Under the pieces are notes generated by a model. That model searched no databases. It was not told where the DNA came from and saw nothing but the letters and a program-made list of their open reading frames with translations. This document shows, piece by piece, positions 28,193 to 36,861 of a DNA stretch of 64,000 nucleotides. Source of the DNA: Alphaproteobacteria bacterium (GTDB taxonomy: Bacteria > Pseudomonadota > Alphaproteobacteria > Rhodobacterales > Rhodobacteraceae). Both the position numbers and the translations under genes were made by a program. The first letter of the stretch is position 1, and each line of letters begins with the position of its first letter. Location: NCBI GenBank assembly GCA_030429495.1, contig JAUIFH010000003.1, positions 372,001 through 436,000 on the forward strand. Direction: 5' to 3'.

Positions 28193-29011
28193 CTACCAGC
28201 CCGCCGCCTTGCGCAGCATGTTGACCGCGACCACGGCAAGGAAGACCGCGAAGACGCGTTTCAGGGGCTTCGGGTCCATCGCATGGGCAAGCTTCACCCC
28301 CCAGGGCGTCGTGATGAGCGTCATCGCGATGATCACGGCGAAGGCCGGCAGGTTCACAGCGCCGACCGTGTAGGGCGGCGCACCCTCCACCTTTGTCAGC
28401 AGGAAGCCCGCGACCGAGGGCACGGCGATCACCACGCCGAACCCGGCGGCGGTCGCGACGGCCCGGTGGATCGGCGTGTTGTAAAGGCTCATCAGCGGCA
28501 CCCCGAACGATCCGCCACCGATCCCCATCAGGACCGAAAGGAACCCCACGACGGGCGACAGCGCCATGCGCGCCGCACCTTTCGGCATCTCCGCCCCAAG
28601 CCGCCAGTCCGAGCGGCCAAGGCCAAGGTAGAACGCGACGACAAGCGCCAGCGTGCCGAAGATCGCCTGAAGCGCCGGCGTCCGCAGTTGCGCGACCGCC
28701 AGAACGCCCAGCACCGCGCCGACGGCAATCCCCGGCGCCCAACCCTTCAGGATCGCCCAGTCGACCGCGCCCTTGCGGTTATGAGCCAGAACCGAGCGGA
28801 CCGATGTCACGATGATCGTGGCAAGCGAGGTGGCGAGGCAGACCTGCATCAGATCCGGGCCGCCATAGCCAAGGCCCGAAAACGCGTAAAAAAACGCGGG
28901 CACGAGGATGATCCCGCCACCCACACCCAAAAGCCCGGCAACAACGCCGGCAAAGGCCCCGATCGCCAGCAGAAGCGCCAGCATCGGCAGAAGATCGGCG
29001 ATCAGCGGCAT
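28193..29011 (-). CDS. TauE/SafE (DUF81) family transporter
   Basis: A 272-residue membrane protein with about eight segments. GVVAGLLGVGGGIILVPAFFYA and the second-half MGIGGGSFGVPLMSLY are the duplicated signature of the family, whose members export sulfite, sulfoacetate or related anions. The start at 29011 (MPLIADLLPML) begins the first membrane segment. No sulfur gene is adjacent, so the substrate is open. Confidence 0.9.
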   Translation of the reverse strand: MPLIADLLPMLALLLAIGAFAGVVAGLLGVGGGIILVPAFFYAFSGLGYGGPDLMQVCLATSLATIIVTSVRSVLAHNRKGAVDWAILKGWAPGIAVGAVLGVLAVAQLRTPALQAIFGTLALVVAFYLGLGRSDWRLGAEMPKGAARMALSPVVGFLSVLMGIGGGSFGVPLMSLYNTPIHRAVATAAGFGVVIAVPSVAGFLLTKVEGAPPYTVGAVNLPAFAVIIAMTLITTPWGVKLAHAMDPKPLKRVFAVFLAVVAVNMLRKAAGW

Positions 29012-29072
29012 CCTGTCCCCCTCCCCGTTCCTGCCAGATAGCGCGGCGGAACGGCAAAGGCCAGCACCGGCG

Positions 29073-30095
29073 TCAGGCGGCGAGGTCGCGCATCGGTGCA
29101 AGCGCCGCGTCGATCACGTCAAGCCCGGCGCCCGGCGCGTTCGCCCGCTCCGACAACACGCGCCGCCAGCCCCGCGCGCCCGGTTGGCCGTGGAACAGGC
29201 CAAGCATGTGGCGCGTCACCTGGTGCAGCCTCCCGCCCGTCTCTAGATGACTGGCGATATAGGGGCGCATCCGCTCCACCACCTCGAACCGGTCGGGCGC
29301 CAGGGCGCCGCCGAAGATGCGCCGGTCGGCATCGACGAGCGCGTCGTAGGGCTCATGATAGGCTGCGCGCCCGATCATCACGCCGTCCAGCCCGTCGGCA
29401 AGGAACGCCTCTGCCTGATCGAGCGTGGTGATGCCGCCGTTGACCGAAATATGGAGGCCCGGAAACGCCTGCTTCATCGCGACGACCAGAGGATAGTCGA
29501 GCGGCGGGATATCGCGGTTTTCCTTCGGGCTCAGCCCCTGAAGCCAAGCCTTGCGGGCATGGATCGCGAATCGGCTGACGCCGGCAGCGGAGACGGTTTC
29601 CAGAAAGGCAGGCAGCACCGCCTCGGGCACCTGATCGTCGACGCCGATGCGGCATTTCACCGTAACCTCGACCGGCGCGGCGGCGATCATCGCGGCGACA
29701 CAATCGGCGACCAGCCCCGACCGCTCCATCAGCACCGCACCGAAACAGCCCGATTGCACCCGATCGGACGGGCAGCCGACATTCAGGTTAATCTCGTCAT
29801 AGCCATAGTCGCCCGCGATCCGCGTGGCGTCTGCCAGTTCCGCCGGGTCCGATCCGCCGAGTTGCAGAGCGACCGGATGCTCGGCGGCGTCGAAGCCCAG
29901 AAGCCGGTCGCGGTCGCCGTGGATCACCGCAGGCGCCGTCACCATCTCGGTATAAAGCAGCGCGCGGGCGGTGATCTGGCGGTGCAGATAGCGGCAATGA
30001 CGGTCGGTCCAGTCCATCATCGGCGCGATGGACAGGCGCGCCGCCGCGCGGATGGTTTCCGCGCCGCCGGTCCCGCTCGTCGTCCTTTCCATCAT
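29073..30095 (-). CDS. dusA: tRNA dihydrouridine synthase A
   Basis: A 340-residue flavoenzyme that reduces uridines in the tRNA D-loop. Visible elements are LSIAPMMDWTDRHCRYLHRQ at the FMN site, VALQLGGSDP, the catalytic region INLNVGCPSDRVQSGCFGA, VKCRIGVDD and the C-terminal ARGWRRVLSE typical of DusA. Starts at 30095 or 30092 are both plausible; the open frame continues upstream without family similarity. Confidence 0.93.
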   Translation of the reverse strand: MMERTTSGTGGAETIRAAARLSIAPMMDWTDRHCRYLHRQITARALLYTEMVTAPAVIHGDRDRLLGFDAAEHPVALQLGGSDPAELADATRIAGDYGYDEINLNVGCPSDRVQSGCFGAVLMERSGLVADCVAAMIAAAPVEVTVKCRIGVDDQVPEAVLPAFLETVSAAGVSRFAIHARKAWLQGLSPKENRDIPPLDYPLVVAMKQAFPGLHISVNGGITTLDQAEAFLADGLDGVMIGRAAYHEPYDALVDADRRIFGGALAPDRFEVVERMRPYIASHLETGGRLHQVTRHMLGLFHGQPGARGWRRVLSERANAPGAGLDVIDAALAPMRDLAA

Positions 30096-30403
30096 CCTGC
30101 CCACAGGTCCTGCCCGTCCATGCCGTTTCGCCACGCCGTCCACCGGCTCATACGCGCCGCCGAAGGCTGTCCTAGCTGATCCCGGCGGCGAATACCACTT
30201 CGGGCGACGGGGCGGCAACATGTGCCACCTCCAGCACGGTACCGGGGACTCAGCGAGATAGCGGGCGCATCGAACCAAGCGCAAAGGCGGCGGGACCACG
30301 GCGCAACAGCCACCGGCTGATCCGCGCACCCCGCAGCCGGGCCGTTGCGGGATGCCCGCCTTTCGCCCATGATCGCGGCAACTGACGAACAGGAAGCCCC
30401 GGA
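30096..30403. other. Intergenic region without recognised gene
   Basis: This 308-bp gap lies between the divergent dusA and aroQ. I see no convincing ORF, hairpin or palindrome. It should contain promoters for both genes. A ribosome site (caggaagcc) precedes aroQ. Confidence 0.6.
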
Positions 30404-30841
30404 ATGAAACCGATCCTCGTCCTCAACGGACCGAACCTCAATCTTCTCGGCCAGCGCGAGCCGGAAATCTACGGCCGTGAAACGCTGGCCGATGTCGAGG
30501 CGCTTTGCGCGGTGGCGGCGAAGGCGCAGGGGCTTGCCGTCACCTGCCGCCAGTCGAACCGTGAATACGAGCTGATCGACTGGATACAGGAGGCGCGCGG
30601 CACGGCCTCGGCCATCGTGATCAATCCCGGCGCGTTCACCCACACTTCCGTCGCCATTCTCGACGCGCTCGGCGCGTTCGAGGGGCCGGTGATCGAGGTC
30701 CATATCTCCAACATCCACAAGCGCGAGGCGTTCCGCCACCATTCCTACGTCTCGCACCGTGCCGATGCCGTCATCGCGGGGGCCGGAACGCAGGGCTATG
30801 TCTTCGCGATCGAACGCGCGGCGCGGCTGGTGAAGGGTTGA
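30404..30841 (+). CDS. aroQ: 3-dehydroquinate dehydratase, type II
   Basis: A 145-residue type II dehydroquinase, which converts 3-dehydroquinate to 3-dehydroshikimate in aromatic amino acid synthesis. [16 protein letters not shown] contains the flexible loop, [17 protein letters not shown] follows, and [18 protein letters not shown] contains the catalytic His region. Length is typical. It is followed at once by the aldolase gene. Confidence 0.96.
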   Translation: MKPILVLNGPNLNLLGQREPEIYGRETLADVEALCAVAAKAQGLAVTCRQSNREYELIDWIQEARGTASAIVINPGAFTHTSVAILDALGAFEGPVIEVHISNIHKREAFRHHSYVSHRADAVIAGAGTQGYVFAIERAARLVKG

Positions 30842-30845
30842 TCCG

Positions 30846-31610
30846 GTGGAACTGCCGCAGAACCGCTTCAAGCGCCGCCTGCATGCAGGCGACAAGACCA
30901 CGGGCCTCTGGTGCGCGATTCCGCATCCCATCGCGGTGGAGGTCGCCGCCGGCGCCGGCTTCGACTGGATCGTGCTTGATACCGAGCACACCTCGGCCGA
31001 GGTCAGCGACCTGCTGCCGCTTCTGCAGGCGGCGGACGCCTATCCGACCGGCTGCCTCGTGCGCCCGCATGTCCACGACACGGCCCTGATCAAGCGCCAT
31101 CTGGATCAGGGCGCGCAGACGTTGATCCTGCCCTATATCCAGTCCGCCGGGGAAGCGGCGGCGGCGGTCGCGGCGACACGCTATCCGCCCGCCGGCCAGC
31201 GCGGCATGGCGGGGAACGTCCGAGCGGCCCGCTACGGGCGGGTGCGCGACTACATCGCCCGTGCCGCGGACGAGCTGTGCCTGATCCTTCAGGTCGAAAC
31301 CGTCGGCGCACTGGACCAGATCGAGGCAATCGCGGCTGTCGAGGGCGTCGACGCCGTCTTCATCGGCCCCGCCGACCTCTCCGCCTCCATGGGCTATCCG
31401 GGTCAAGCCGACCACCCCGAGGTCCGCGAGGCGATCCTGACCGCCATCGACCGCGTGACGGCGACCGGCAAGCGGATCGGGCTTCTGACGCTGAACCAGG
31501 CCTTCGCGCGCGAATGCCTTGACCGGGGGGCGAGTTTCGTGGCCGTTGGGATCGACGTGAACCTTCTGGTCGCGGCGACCGACACGCTCTCGGGCAGTTT
31601 CCGGTCCTGA
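30846..31610 (+). CDS. HpcH/HpaI family class II aldolase
   Basis: A 254-residue pyruvate-type aldolase. GLWCAIPHPIAVEVAAGAGF, FDWIVLDTEHT (catalytic His and acidic residues), GAQTLILPYIQSAGEA and VFIGPADLSASMGYPGQ (metal-binding Asp region) are visible. Relatives cleave 4-hydroxy-2-oxo acids to pyruvate or glyoxylate plus an aldehyde. The start is a GTG at 30846 with gaagggttg upstream, 4 bases after aroQ, so the two are probably co-transcribed. The natural substrate is unknown. Confidence 0.9.
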   Translation: MELPQNRFKRRLHAGDKTTGLWCAIPHPIAVEVAAGAGFDWIVLDTEHTSAEVSDLLPLLQAADAYPTGCLVRPHVHDTALIKRHLDQGAQTLILPYIQSAGEAAAAVAATRYPPAGQRGMAGNVRAARYGRVRDYIARAADELCLILQVETVGALDQIEAIAAVEGVDAVFIGPADLSASMGYPGQADHPEVREAILTAIDRVTATGKRIGLLTLNQAFARECLDRGASFVAVGIDVNLLVAATDTLSGSFRS

Positions 31611-31617
31611 CCGCCTG

Positions 31618-32655
31618 TCAGGCGTCCTGACGGCGGTTGTGAAGGATCGACGAGATCAGGGCGACGCCGATGAAGGTCGAACCCAGCACGCCGGTGACCA
31701 GTTCCGGGATGTGCCACAGGGTCTGCGCGAACATGATCACGCTGAGGACGAGGATCGAGTAGAAAGCCCCGTGTTCAAGGTAGCGGAACTGCGCCAGCGT
31801 CTTCCGTTCCACCAGCATGATCGTCATCGAACGCACATACATCGCCCCGATGCCAAGGCCGATCGCGATGAGGAAGAGGTTGTGGGTCAGCGCGAAGGCG
31901 CCGATCACACCGTCGAAGCTGAAGGACGCATCCAGCACTTCAAGGTAGAGGAACGCGCCCAGCCCGCTCTGCGCCGCCGCCCCGAGCGTGGCCTCGCGGC
32001 GGTCGAGGATGTGGCCCAGGACCTCAACCGCAAGGAAGGTCAGAAGCCCGCCCAACGAGGCGAAGAGGAACCGCCCGACCTCGTGATGCGGCAGCACCGA
32101 GGCGAAGATCAGGACAACGGCGAGGACCAGCGCGATCTCAAGCCCGCGCACCGAGGCGCAGCGCCTGAGCTGGCATTCCAGCGTGCGGATCCAGTCCACC
32201 TCCTTGCCCTCGTCGATGAAGTAGCGCAGGGCCACCATCATCAGGAACGTCCCGCCGAAGGCCGCGATCGACAGGTGCGACGCGCCGATGATCCGGGCAT
32301 ATTCGTCGGGCTTGAGCGCGGCAAGCTTGACGGCCTCGACCGGGCCGATGCCAGCGGCGACCACGACGATGAGAAGCGGGAAGACGATCCGCATCCCGAA
32401 GACCGCGATCAGGATACCCCATGTCAGGAAGCGGTGCTGCCAGACCGGGTCCATTTCTTTCAGCTTGTTGGCGTTGACGATCGCGTTGTCGAAGGAAAGC
32501 GAGATTTCCAGCACCGCCAGCACCGCGCCGATCAGGAAGAAGCTGACCGCACCGCTGAAACTGTGGCTGTAGCCCCAGCCAAGCCAGAAGGCGAGCGCGA
32601 GCCCCGCCGCCGTCACGAGGAAGGCCCAGCGGAAATAGTGCAATGCGACTGCCAT
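31618..32655 (-). CDS. DUF475 (TerC-like) integral membrane protein
   Basis: A 345-residue polytopic membrane protein. LEISLSFDNAIVNANKL and LDASFSFDGVIGAFALT are the duplicated FDNA/FDGV acidic motifs of the DUF475/TerC superfamily, which is linked to metal (manganese, tellurite) handling. The start at 32655 (MAVALHYFRWAF) opens the first membrane segment; the longer frame to 32760 has a non-family leader. It is convergent with the aldolase gene. Confidence 0.88.
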   Translation of the reverse strand: MAVALHYFRWAFLVTAAGLALAFWLGWGYSHSFSGAVSFFLIGAVLAVLEISLSFDNAIVNANKLKEMDPVWQHRFLTWGILIAVFGMRIVFPLLIVVVAAGIGPVEAVKLAALKPDEYARIIGASHLSIAAFGGTFLMMVALRYFIDEGKEVDWIRTLECQLRRCASVRGLEIALVLAVVLIFASVLPHHEVGRFLFASLGGLLTFLAVEVLGHILDRREATLGAAAQSGLGAFLYLEVLDASFSFDGVIGAFALTHNLFLIAIGLGIGAMYVRSMTIMLVERKTLAQFRYLEHGAFYSILVLSVIMFAQTLWHIPELVTGVLGSTFIGVALISSILHNRRQDA

Positions 32656-32892
32656 CTGATGCTCCGTTTGCCGCGCGGGACCGGCCCCGGCGCCCTCAAG
32701 GGGATGTGCGCGACATAGGCACCGCGCCCCGAAAGGACAAGCGCGACGGCTGTCAATCACCCCCCGGCGCGGCCGGGGCCGTTGTGGTTCTACAACAGCC
32801 GGTCACGACTTCGGCGGCGAAATGCCCCGGCAGCGCCCAATTCGCGCCCGCTTTGACCGGCAGTGTCGCCCGTATCGGGTAAGGAGCGAGTG

Positions 32893-33042
32893 ATGAACCT
32901 GTTGAGCCAGATTTCCTTCGACGCAATCGCAGCGAGCCTTCTGGCCTGCCTTGTCATTCGCGAACTGATGATCATCGTCCTGCCGGACGACATCGCCGGC
33001 CCGGGCGGCTGGCTCGTCGATACCGGCGAGGAAGAGGCCTGA
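32893..33042 (+). CDS. Small hypothetical membrane-associated protein (49 aa)
   Basis: The ATG at 32893 has a strong ribosome site (aaggag, 32881-32886). The 49-residue product has a hydrophobic central helix (about residues 12-32, ending LMIIVLP) and an acidic C-terminus (DTGEEEA). It is free-standing upstream of the flavin reductase gene. I do not recognise a family; coding is supported by the ribosome site and protein-like composition. Confidence 0.55.
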   Translation: MNLLSQISFDAIAASLLACLVIRELMIIVLPDDIAGPGGWLVDTGEEEA

Positions 33043-33127
33043 GCCACCGGCCCGCCACCCGGCAAACGGGTGGCTATTACCGGCGGAATATGGTTTTCCT
33101 AGCGCCGCGAGCGCCACAGGACGACCG

Positions 33128-33622
33128 ATGCAGACCACCACGACCGCTTCCAGCAATCCCGGCGACCTCAGGGCCGCCCTCGGGCGCTACGCGACCGGCG
33201 TGACGGTTGTGACGACGACCGGCGATCGCGGCCCGGTCGGCATCACCGCCAACAGCTTCACCTCGGTCTCGCTCGACCCGCCGCTCGTGCTCTGGTGCCC
33301 CGCGCGCAATTCGGCGCGCTTTTCGGCCTTCGCCGCCGCCCGTCATTTCGCGATCCATGTCCTCGCGGCCGACCAGCTCGATCTCTGCCGCCGCTTCGCC
33401 CGCGCCGGCGGCGATTTCGCCGGCCTCGACATCGGCGCCACGCCCGAGGGGCTGCCCCTCCTGCCCGGCTGTCTCGCGCGGTTCGACTGCTCCGCAGAGG
33501 CCGCGCATGAGGGCGGCGACCACGCGATCCTTGTGGGCCGCGTCCTGCGCGTCGCCATGCGCGACGGCGAGCCGCTCCTGTTCTGGGGCGGGCGCTACGG
33601 CGACTTCCTGCACCACGACTGA
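33128..33622 (+). CDS. Flavin reductase-like FMN-binding protein
   Basis: A 164-residue split-barrel flavin-binding protein. [41 protein letters not shown] and a late FWGGRYGDF match the flavin reductase (HpaC/RutF/ActVB-like) family, which passes reduced FMN or FAD to a monooxygenase. No partner monooxygenase is in view. It is about 17 kb from the pyrimidine genes, so a RutF role is not indicated. Confidence 0.88.
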   Translation: MQTTTTASSNPGDLRAALGRYATGVTVVTTTGDRGPVGITANSFTSVSLDPPLVLWCPARNSARFSAFAAARHFAIHVLAADQLDLCRRFARAGGDFAGLDIGATPEGLPLLPGCLARFDCSAEAAHEGGDHAILVGRVLRVAMRDGEPLLFWGGRYGDFLHHD

Positions 33623-33723
33623 CCGGCCGTCGCGCCCCGGCCACAGCACCGGACCGTCCTTGGCCAAGGGCTGGCGCTTTTGCCGGTCGGGACATATATT
33701 TGCGGGATCGTAACGGGAACAGC

Positions 33724-34083
33724 ATGGTACTGGACGACCTCGAACAGCGGCTGGACAGCAACACGGAAGCGGCGGGCATCGTCGTGGCCCCCGACGACAT
33801 GGTCGCACGGGCCGAGGACGCATCGAGTTTCCTCAAGGCGCTTGCCCATGAAGGACGGCTGATGATCCTGTGCCACCTCTCGACCGGCGAGAAATCGGTG
33901 ACGGAGCTTGAGCAGCTGCTCTCCTCTCGCCAGGCCGCGGTCAGCCAGCAACTCGCCCGGCTTCGCCTTGAAGGGCTGGTTCAGGCCCGACGCGAGGGCA
34001 AGGCGATCTACTATTCCCTCGCCGACCACCGCGCAGAGCGCCTGATCGGCGTGCTCTACGACCTCTTCTGCAAGGTCGGCTGA
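33724..34083 (+). CDS. bigR: BigR/SqrR-type persulfide-sensing ArsR family regulator
   Basis: A 119-residue winged-helix regulator. ALAHEGRLMILCHLSTGEKS and LLSSRQAAVSQQLARLR closely follow BigR/SqrR. Cys50 and Cys116 are 66 residues apart, the spacing of the persulfide-sensing pair in Xylella BigR and Rhodobacter SqrR (quoted from memory). Such repressors release DNA when a di- or tetrasulfide bridge forms. The start at 33724 (MVLDDLEQRL) is preferred over the ATG at 33700. Probable targets are the YeeE pair and DUF442 gene at 43116-44410. Confidence 0.88.
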   Translation: MVLDDLEQRLDSNTEAAGIVVAPDDMVARAEDASSFLKALAHEGRLMILCHLSTGEKSVTELEQLLSSRQAAVSQQLARLRLEGLVQARREGKAIYYSLADHRAERLIGVLYDLFCKVG

Positions 34084-34138
34084 ACCGCACAGCCGGATAC
34101 GCATTTCCCGGCGGTCCCCGGCTGACATGAGTGGTGAC

Positions 34139-34183
34139 TGGTGCCCCCAGACGGACTTGAACCGCCGACCCTCTGATTACAAA
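34139..34183. repeat. att direct repeat, distal copy (3' part of tRNA-Thr)
   Basis: This 45-bp segment is identical to 36817-36861, the part of the tRNA-Thr gene from anticodon loop to CCA end. After position 34183 the tRNA sequence stops abruptly (aaaCTCG against aaaTCAG in the intact gene), so this is a partial copy. It marks the far end of an element integrated into the tRNA gene. Confidence 0.9.
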
Positions 34184-34312
34184 CTCGCCAATGGCCATTT
34201 CGCCGGATTGCGCCGACACACGCTGACTTAACATAAATTATTGAATCAAAGCGAATATTCTTGACGCTCTCTACGCCAAGCGCGCACAGATGACTCCGGA
34301 TTTCGCCGTCTA

Positions 34313-34335
34313 CTGCTTCCATATTGCTTCCATGG
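34313..34335. repeat. Integrase arm-type tandem site, left
   Basis: Two direct copies of TGCTTCCAT, 11 bp apart, lie just upstream of the integrase fragment. The whole 23-bp unit recurs exactly at 36732-36754 inside the other end. Short direct repeats near both att sites are what tyrosine integrase arm-binding sites look like. Confidence 0.6.
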
Positions 34336-34359
34336 AAGCGCCGACGAAGGGGGGCACAC

Positions 34360-34617
34360 GTGCCGAAACTGACCAAGCGCTTGGTCGAAACCCTGCCCGT
34401 CAGAACGGGCGACTACATCGTCTTTGACAGCGAGGTGAATGGCTTTGGCGTCCGCGTCATGCCATCCGGAAAACGTAGCTACATCGTCAAGTACAGGAAC
34501 GGTGGCCGCATCTCGAACCGGCGCACCAACCTTGTAGCGGCTTTGCGAGCCATTCCCGACCTCTCCGACAGCTTTCTGGTCAGCGATCATGCCTGCTATG
34601 AGCGCCGGGAACACTAG
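34360..34617 (+). pseudogene. Tyrosine integrase, N-terminal fragment (DUF4102 domain)
   Basis: From a GTG at 34360 the protein reads PKLTKRLVETLPVRTGDYIV, then NGFGVRVMPSGKRSYIVKYR, the N-terminal arm-binding domain of P4-type integrases. Similarity ends after NGGR (about 34506); the remaining residues to 34617 do not fit an integrase. Core-binding and catalytic domains (R..HxxR..Y) are missing, so this is a deletion remnant. It lies 130-180 bp inside the distal att repeat. Confidence 0.8.
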
Positions 34618-35311
34618 ATAAATCACATGAATCGATTAGGCATTTGGGCAAGGCAAGCGCACCCACACAGACTGTTACAACAACGGAGAGGCAGAATTGC
34701 TTAGAGGACGGCGAGCGAGACCCGCGTGTGACCAAAGAGCAAACTCTGTCGATCATGGCAGAGTTTCTTGGGCCTGGCAGCGTCAACGAGTGGGGCGGAA
34801 TTGAGAGAGGAGAATAGGAGCTTGGCGTTGAATGGGCGGGAACCGGTCATTCGTTGCGGGTCTGGCAAACGTCCGCGGAGGGCCGGCTGCTGCGAGAGTG
34901 GACGAACGACCTTTCTCGCCCCGGAGCTGCTTCGCAAATCTAGTTAAAAACAAAAATACCTTCCCGTTTAGACGACAAGCCATTCCACACTGGATCGCAG
35001 AGAGTTTCATGGATACCGATGAATTCGAGCCATGAAAACGATCTGTGCCGCAATAGCGAACAGAAGGTTGAGGTCTGGAAGAACGGATCAACCACATCCG
35101 ATGCGGACAAGTTGCCCGACGAGATCGAACGGCTGTCTGGCCTCGATGCAACCTTGGCGCGGCAAGGTGACCTCCGCACCATCTTCACCCGAAAAGAACC
35201 GTTTGCCCGCAAGCAGTTCATGCAGCCCTGAAAGACCGCTAAGCGGCGGGGCTTGCCACAATTCCGCCCTCACCGCATGATCCTCTGCAATCCCCGACAA
35301 GGCGATCGTAC
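34618..35311. other. Island interior without confident gene
   Basis: These roughly 690 bp between the integrase fragment and the acyltransferase hold several short ORFs on both strands (for example a 70-codon frame at 35019-35231 and a 93-codon frame opposite). None shows a recognisable domain or a good ribosome site. The region is probably decayed mobile DNA. Confidence 0.5.
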
Positions 35312-36334
35312 ATGCTTATTGGTGTTCAATATCTTCGGGCCATCGCGGCCTCTCTCGTTGTCATTCAGCACATCACGCATTTTGTACCTGGTGGCAAATG
35401 GCACATGGTCGGCGGCGGCTTTGGCGTCGACCTCTTCTTTTTGATCTCCGGTTTCGTGATCTGGGTGTCAGGCGCGCACATGGCACCGGGCGAGTTCGCA
35501 TTGAGGCGCATCGCCCGAATTGTTCCTCTCTATTGGGCGGCGACTCTGATCGCGGCTTTCTTTCAACTGCGCAACGGCTTCCTGCCCTACTTTTGGCCAG
35601 AGGCAGGCGACTTCATCCGATCATTGCTGTTCATCCCCTACGAGAACCCAATCCGAAACGCGGACATCTCGCCGGTCTTGGGCGTCGGCTGGACGCTGAA
35701 CCTTGAGATGTACTTCTACGCCCTTTTCACGCTCGGGCTCGTTGTGGCGCGCGCGCATGTGTTGGCGTTTGTCGTCGGGGTCCTTTGCTTCGTCCCGACA
35801 GTGGCGGCGGTCACCAACGCCGGTGATCCGCTCCTTCCCTTCTACGCTCAAAGCATCACTCTGGAATTCGCGGCCGGCATGCTTGTCGGCTGGGCATATT
35901 CAGGCCGGAAGTTTCAAGCTGCAGGTTGGATCGCGCCAGCCGTCATGCTGGCGCTGGCGGCTGCCCTTCTCGTATATGGTCCCCGAAGCGGAGTCAGGGC
36001 GCTGGACTTCGGAATGCCGGCCGCGCTCATCCTTCAGGCTGTGATTGCGCTTGAGCCCGTGTTCCTCCGCCGGCCGTGGCGTCTAGGCGTTCTGATGGGC
36101 GACGCATCCTATGCGCTCTATCTAACGCATGCGCTGATCTTGCCGTTCTTCGGACCGATCGTGGGCAAGGGCCTCTTGCCGCGCAACGGCTTTGTCACAA
36201 GGCCACTTGCCTTTCTCGCTTGCATCGCCCTCGCGATAGCGGTTCACCGGTGGTATGAACGACCGGTTAATGCGTGGTTCCGGCGTTGGCTTGGGAACCT
36301 GCGCGGTGGAGTGCATCGGAATTTGCCGCATTAG
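35312..36334 (+). CDS. Acyltransferase 3 family membrane protein
   Basis: A 340-residue integral membrane protein with about ten segments. YLRAIAASLVVIQHITHF contains the conserved R...H pair, and DLFFLISGFVIW and WTLNLEMYFYALF are typical of the OafA/Oac O-acyltransferase family, which acetylates surface sugars. It appears intact and is the only complete gene in the tRNA-Thr element. Phages often carry such genes to alter surface antigens, so a lysogenic-conversion origin is likely. Confidence 0.86.
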   Translation: MLIGVQYLRAIAASLVVIQHITHFVPGGKWHMVGGGFGVDLFFLISGFVIWVSGAHMAPGEFALRRIARIVPLYWAATLIAAFFQLRNGFLPYFWPEAGDFIRSLLFIPYENPIRNADISPVLGVGWTLNLEMYFYALFTLGLVVARAHVLAFVVGVLCFVPTVAAVTNAGDPLLPFYAQSITLEFAAGMLVGWAYSGRKFQAAGWIAPAVMLALAAALLVYGPRSGVRALDFGMPAALILQAVIALEPVFLRRPWRLGVLMGDASYALYLTHALILPFFGPIVGKGLLPRNGFVTRPLAFLACIALAIAVHRWYERPVNAWFRRWLGNLRGGVHRNLPH

Positions 36335-36351
36335 ACGAGAAGAGAAGTCTT

Positions 36352-36470
36352 GAGGTCACCAATGACCGTCGCGGCTTTCTCACGGGCCTGATCTGCGCCC
36401 CGGCCATCGTGCGGGTGTCGAGCCTGGATGCGCTGCCGAAGGGGTTGCCCTTTAGGGCTCACATTGACAC
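36352..36470 (+). pseudogene. Twin-arginine-like leader fragment
   Basis: One frame reads VTNDRRGFLTGLICAPAIVR followed by VSSLDALPKGLPF, resembling the short RRGFL...APAIVR leader of small prophage-associated genes in Rhodobacterales. There is no in-frame start close by, and similarity stops after about 35 residues. The larger open frame (36274-36552) joins it to unrelated sequence. I regard it as a fragment. Confidence 0.45.
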
Positions 36471-36646
36471 GCCGCAAAGTACAGCGGCCTATCGCCTTCC
36501 ATTACCCATCTGCGTTCATCCTCGGGCCAGTTCCGCAGTGCTGCGGTGGTGAAAGGCTGCACGTTCGCAGTCAATAAAGTGCCGCCGGAACGCAAGACAC
36601 GGTTGGTCTCTTCGATGGCCTCGCGAAAGCCGGGGATACCCACCAC
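36452..36646 (-). pseudogene. SAM methyltransferase C-terminal fragment
   Basis: About 64 codons on the minus strand encode IPGFREAIEETNRVLRSGG, then TLLTANVQPF and WPEDERRWVMEGDRP. This is the motif III region of a class I methyltransferase (R(V)LRPGG-type). The SAM-binding motif I is missing upstream and the frame ends soon after, so it is a truncated remnant inside the island. Confidence 0.6.
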
Positions 36647-36731
36647 AAGCTGCCAACAGCGAATCTAGCCCAACAATCTCTCAACCGACTTGTCGTGTCG
36701 AATCCGCAACACCACACAATCGGAACTACCG

Positions 36732-36754
36732 TGCTTCCATATTGCTTCCATGGA
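36732..36754. repeat. Integrase arm-type tandem site, right
   Basis: An exact second copy of the 23-bp unit found at 34313-34335, again containing two TGCTTCCAT direct repeats. It lies 62 bp inside the tRNA-proximal att repeat. No integrase gene follows it here. Confidence 0.6.
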
Positions 36755-36816
36755 TATGCCGGCGCCGCCGGTACTTTAAGAAAGCGCGCGCAACAAGTTG
36801 TAATATAAAGATAAAA

Positions 36817-36861
36817 TGGTGCCCCCAGACGGACTTGAACCGCCGACCCTCTGATTACAAA
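36817..36861. repeat. att direct repeat, tRNA-proximal copy
   Basis: The 3' part of the intact tRNA-Thr gene, from anticodon loop to CCA, identical to 34139-34183. Integration therefore left a complete tRNA gene on this side. Confidence 0.9.

Larger units (their letters stand above)
34139..36861. mobile_element. Degraded integrative element in tRNA-Thr(TGT)
   Basis: The element is bounded by 45-bp direct repeats of the tRNA-Thr 3' part. The interior is visibly AT-richer than the surrounding chromosome. It holds the N-terminal DNA-binding part of a tyrosine integrase, arm-type repeats near both ends, an intact-looking acyltransferase and at least two gene fragments (a twin-arginine-like stretch and a methyltransferase C-terminus). 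The catalytic integrase domain is absent, so it cannot move on its own. Confidence 0.85.

Noticed and set aside
34139-34183. Possible second tRNA-Thr gene
   Set aside because: Only the anticodon-loop-to-CCA part is present; acceptor 5' strand, D-arm and half the anticodon stem are missing, so it is an att repeat.
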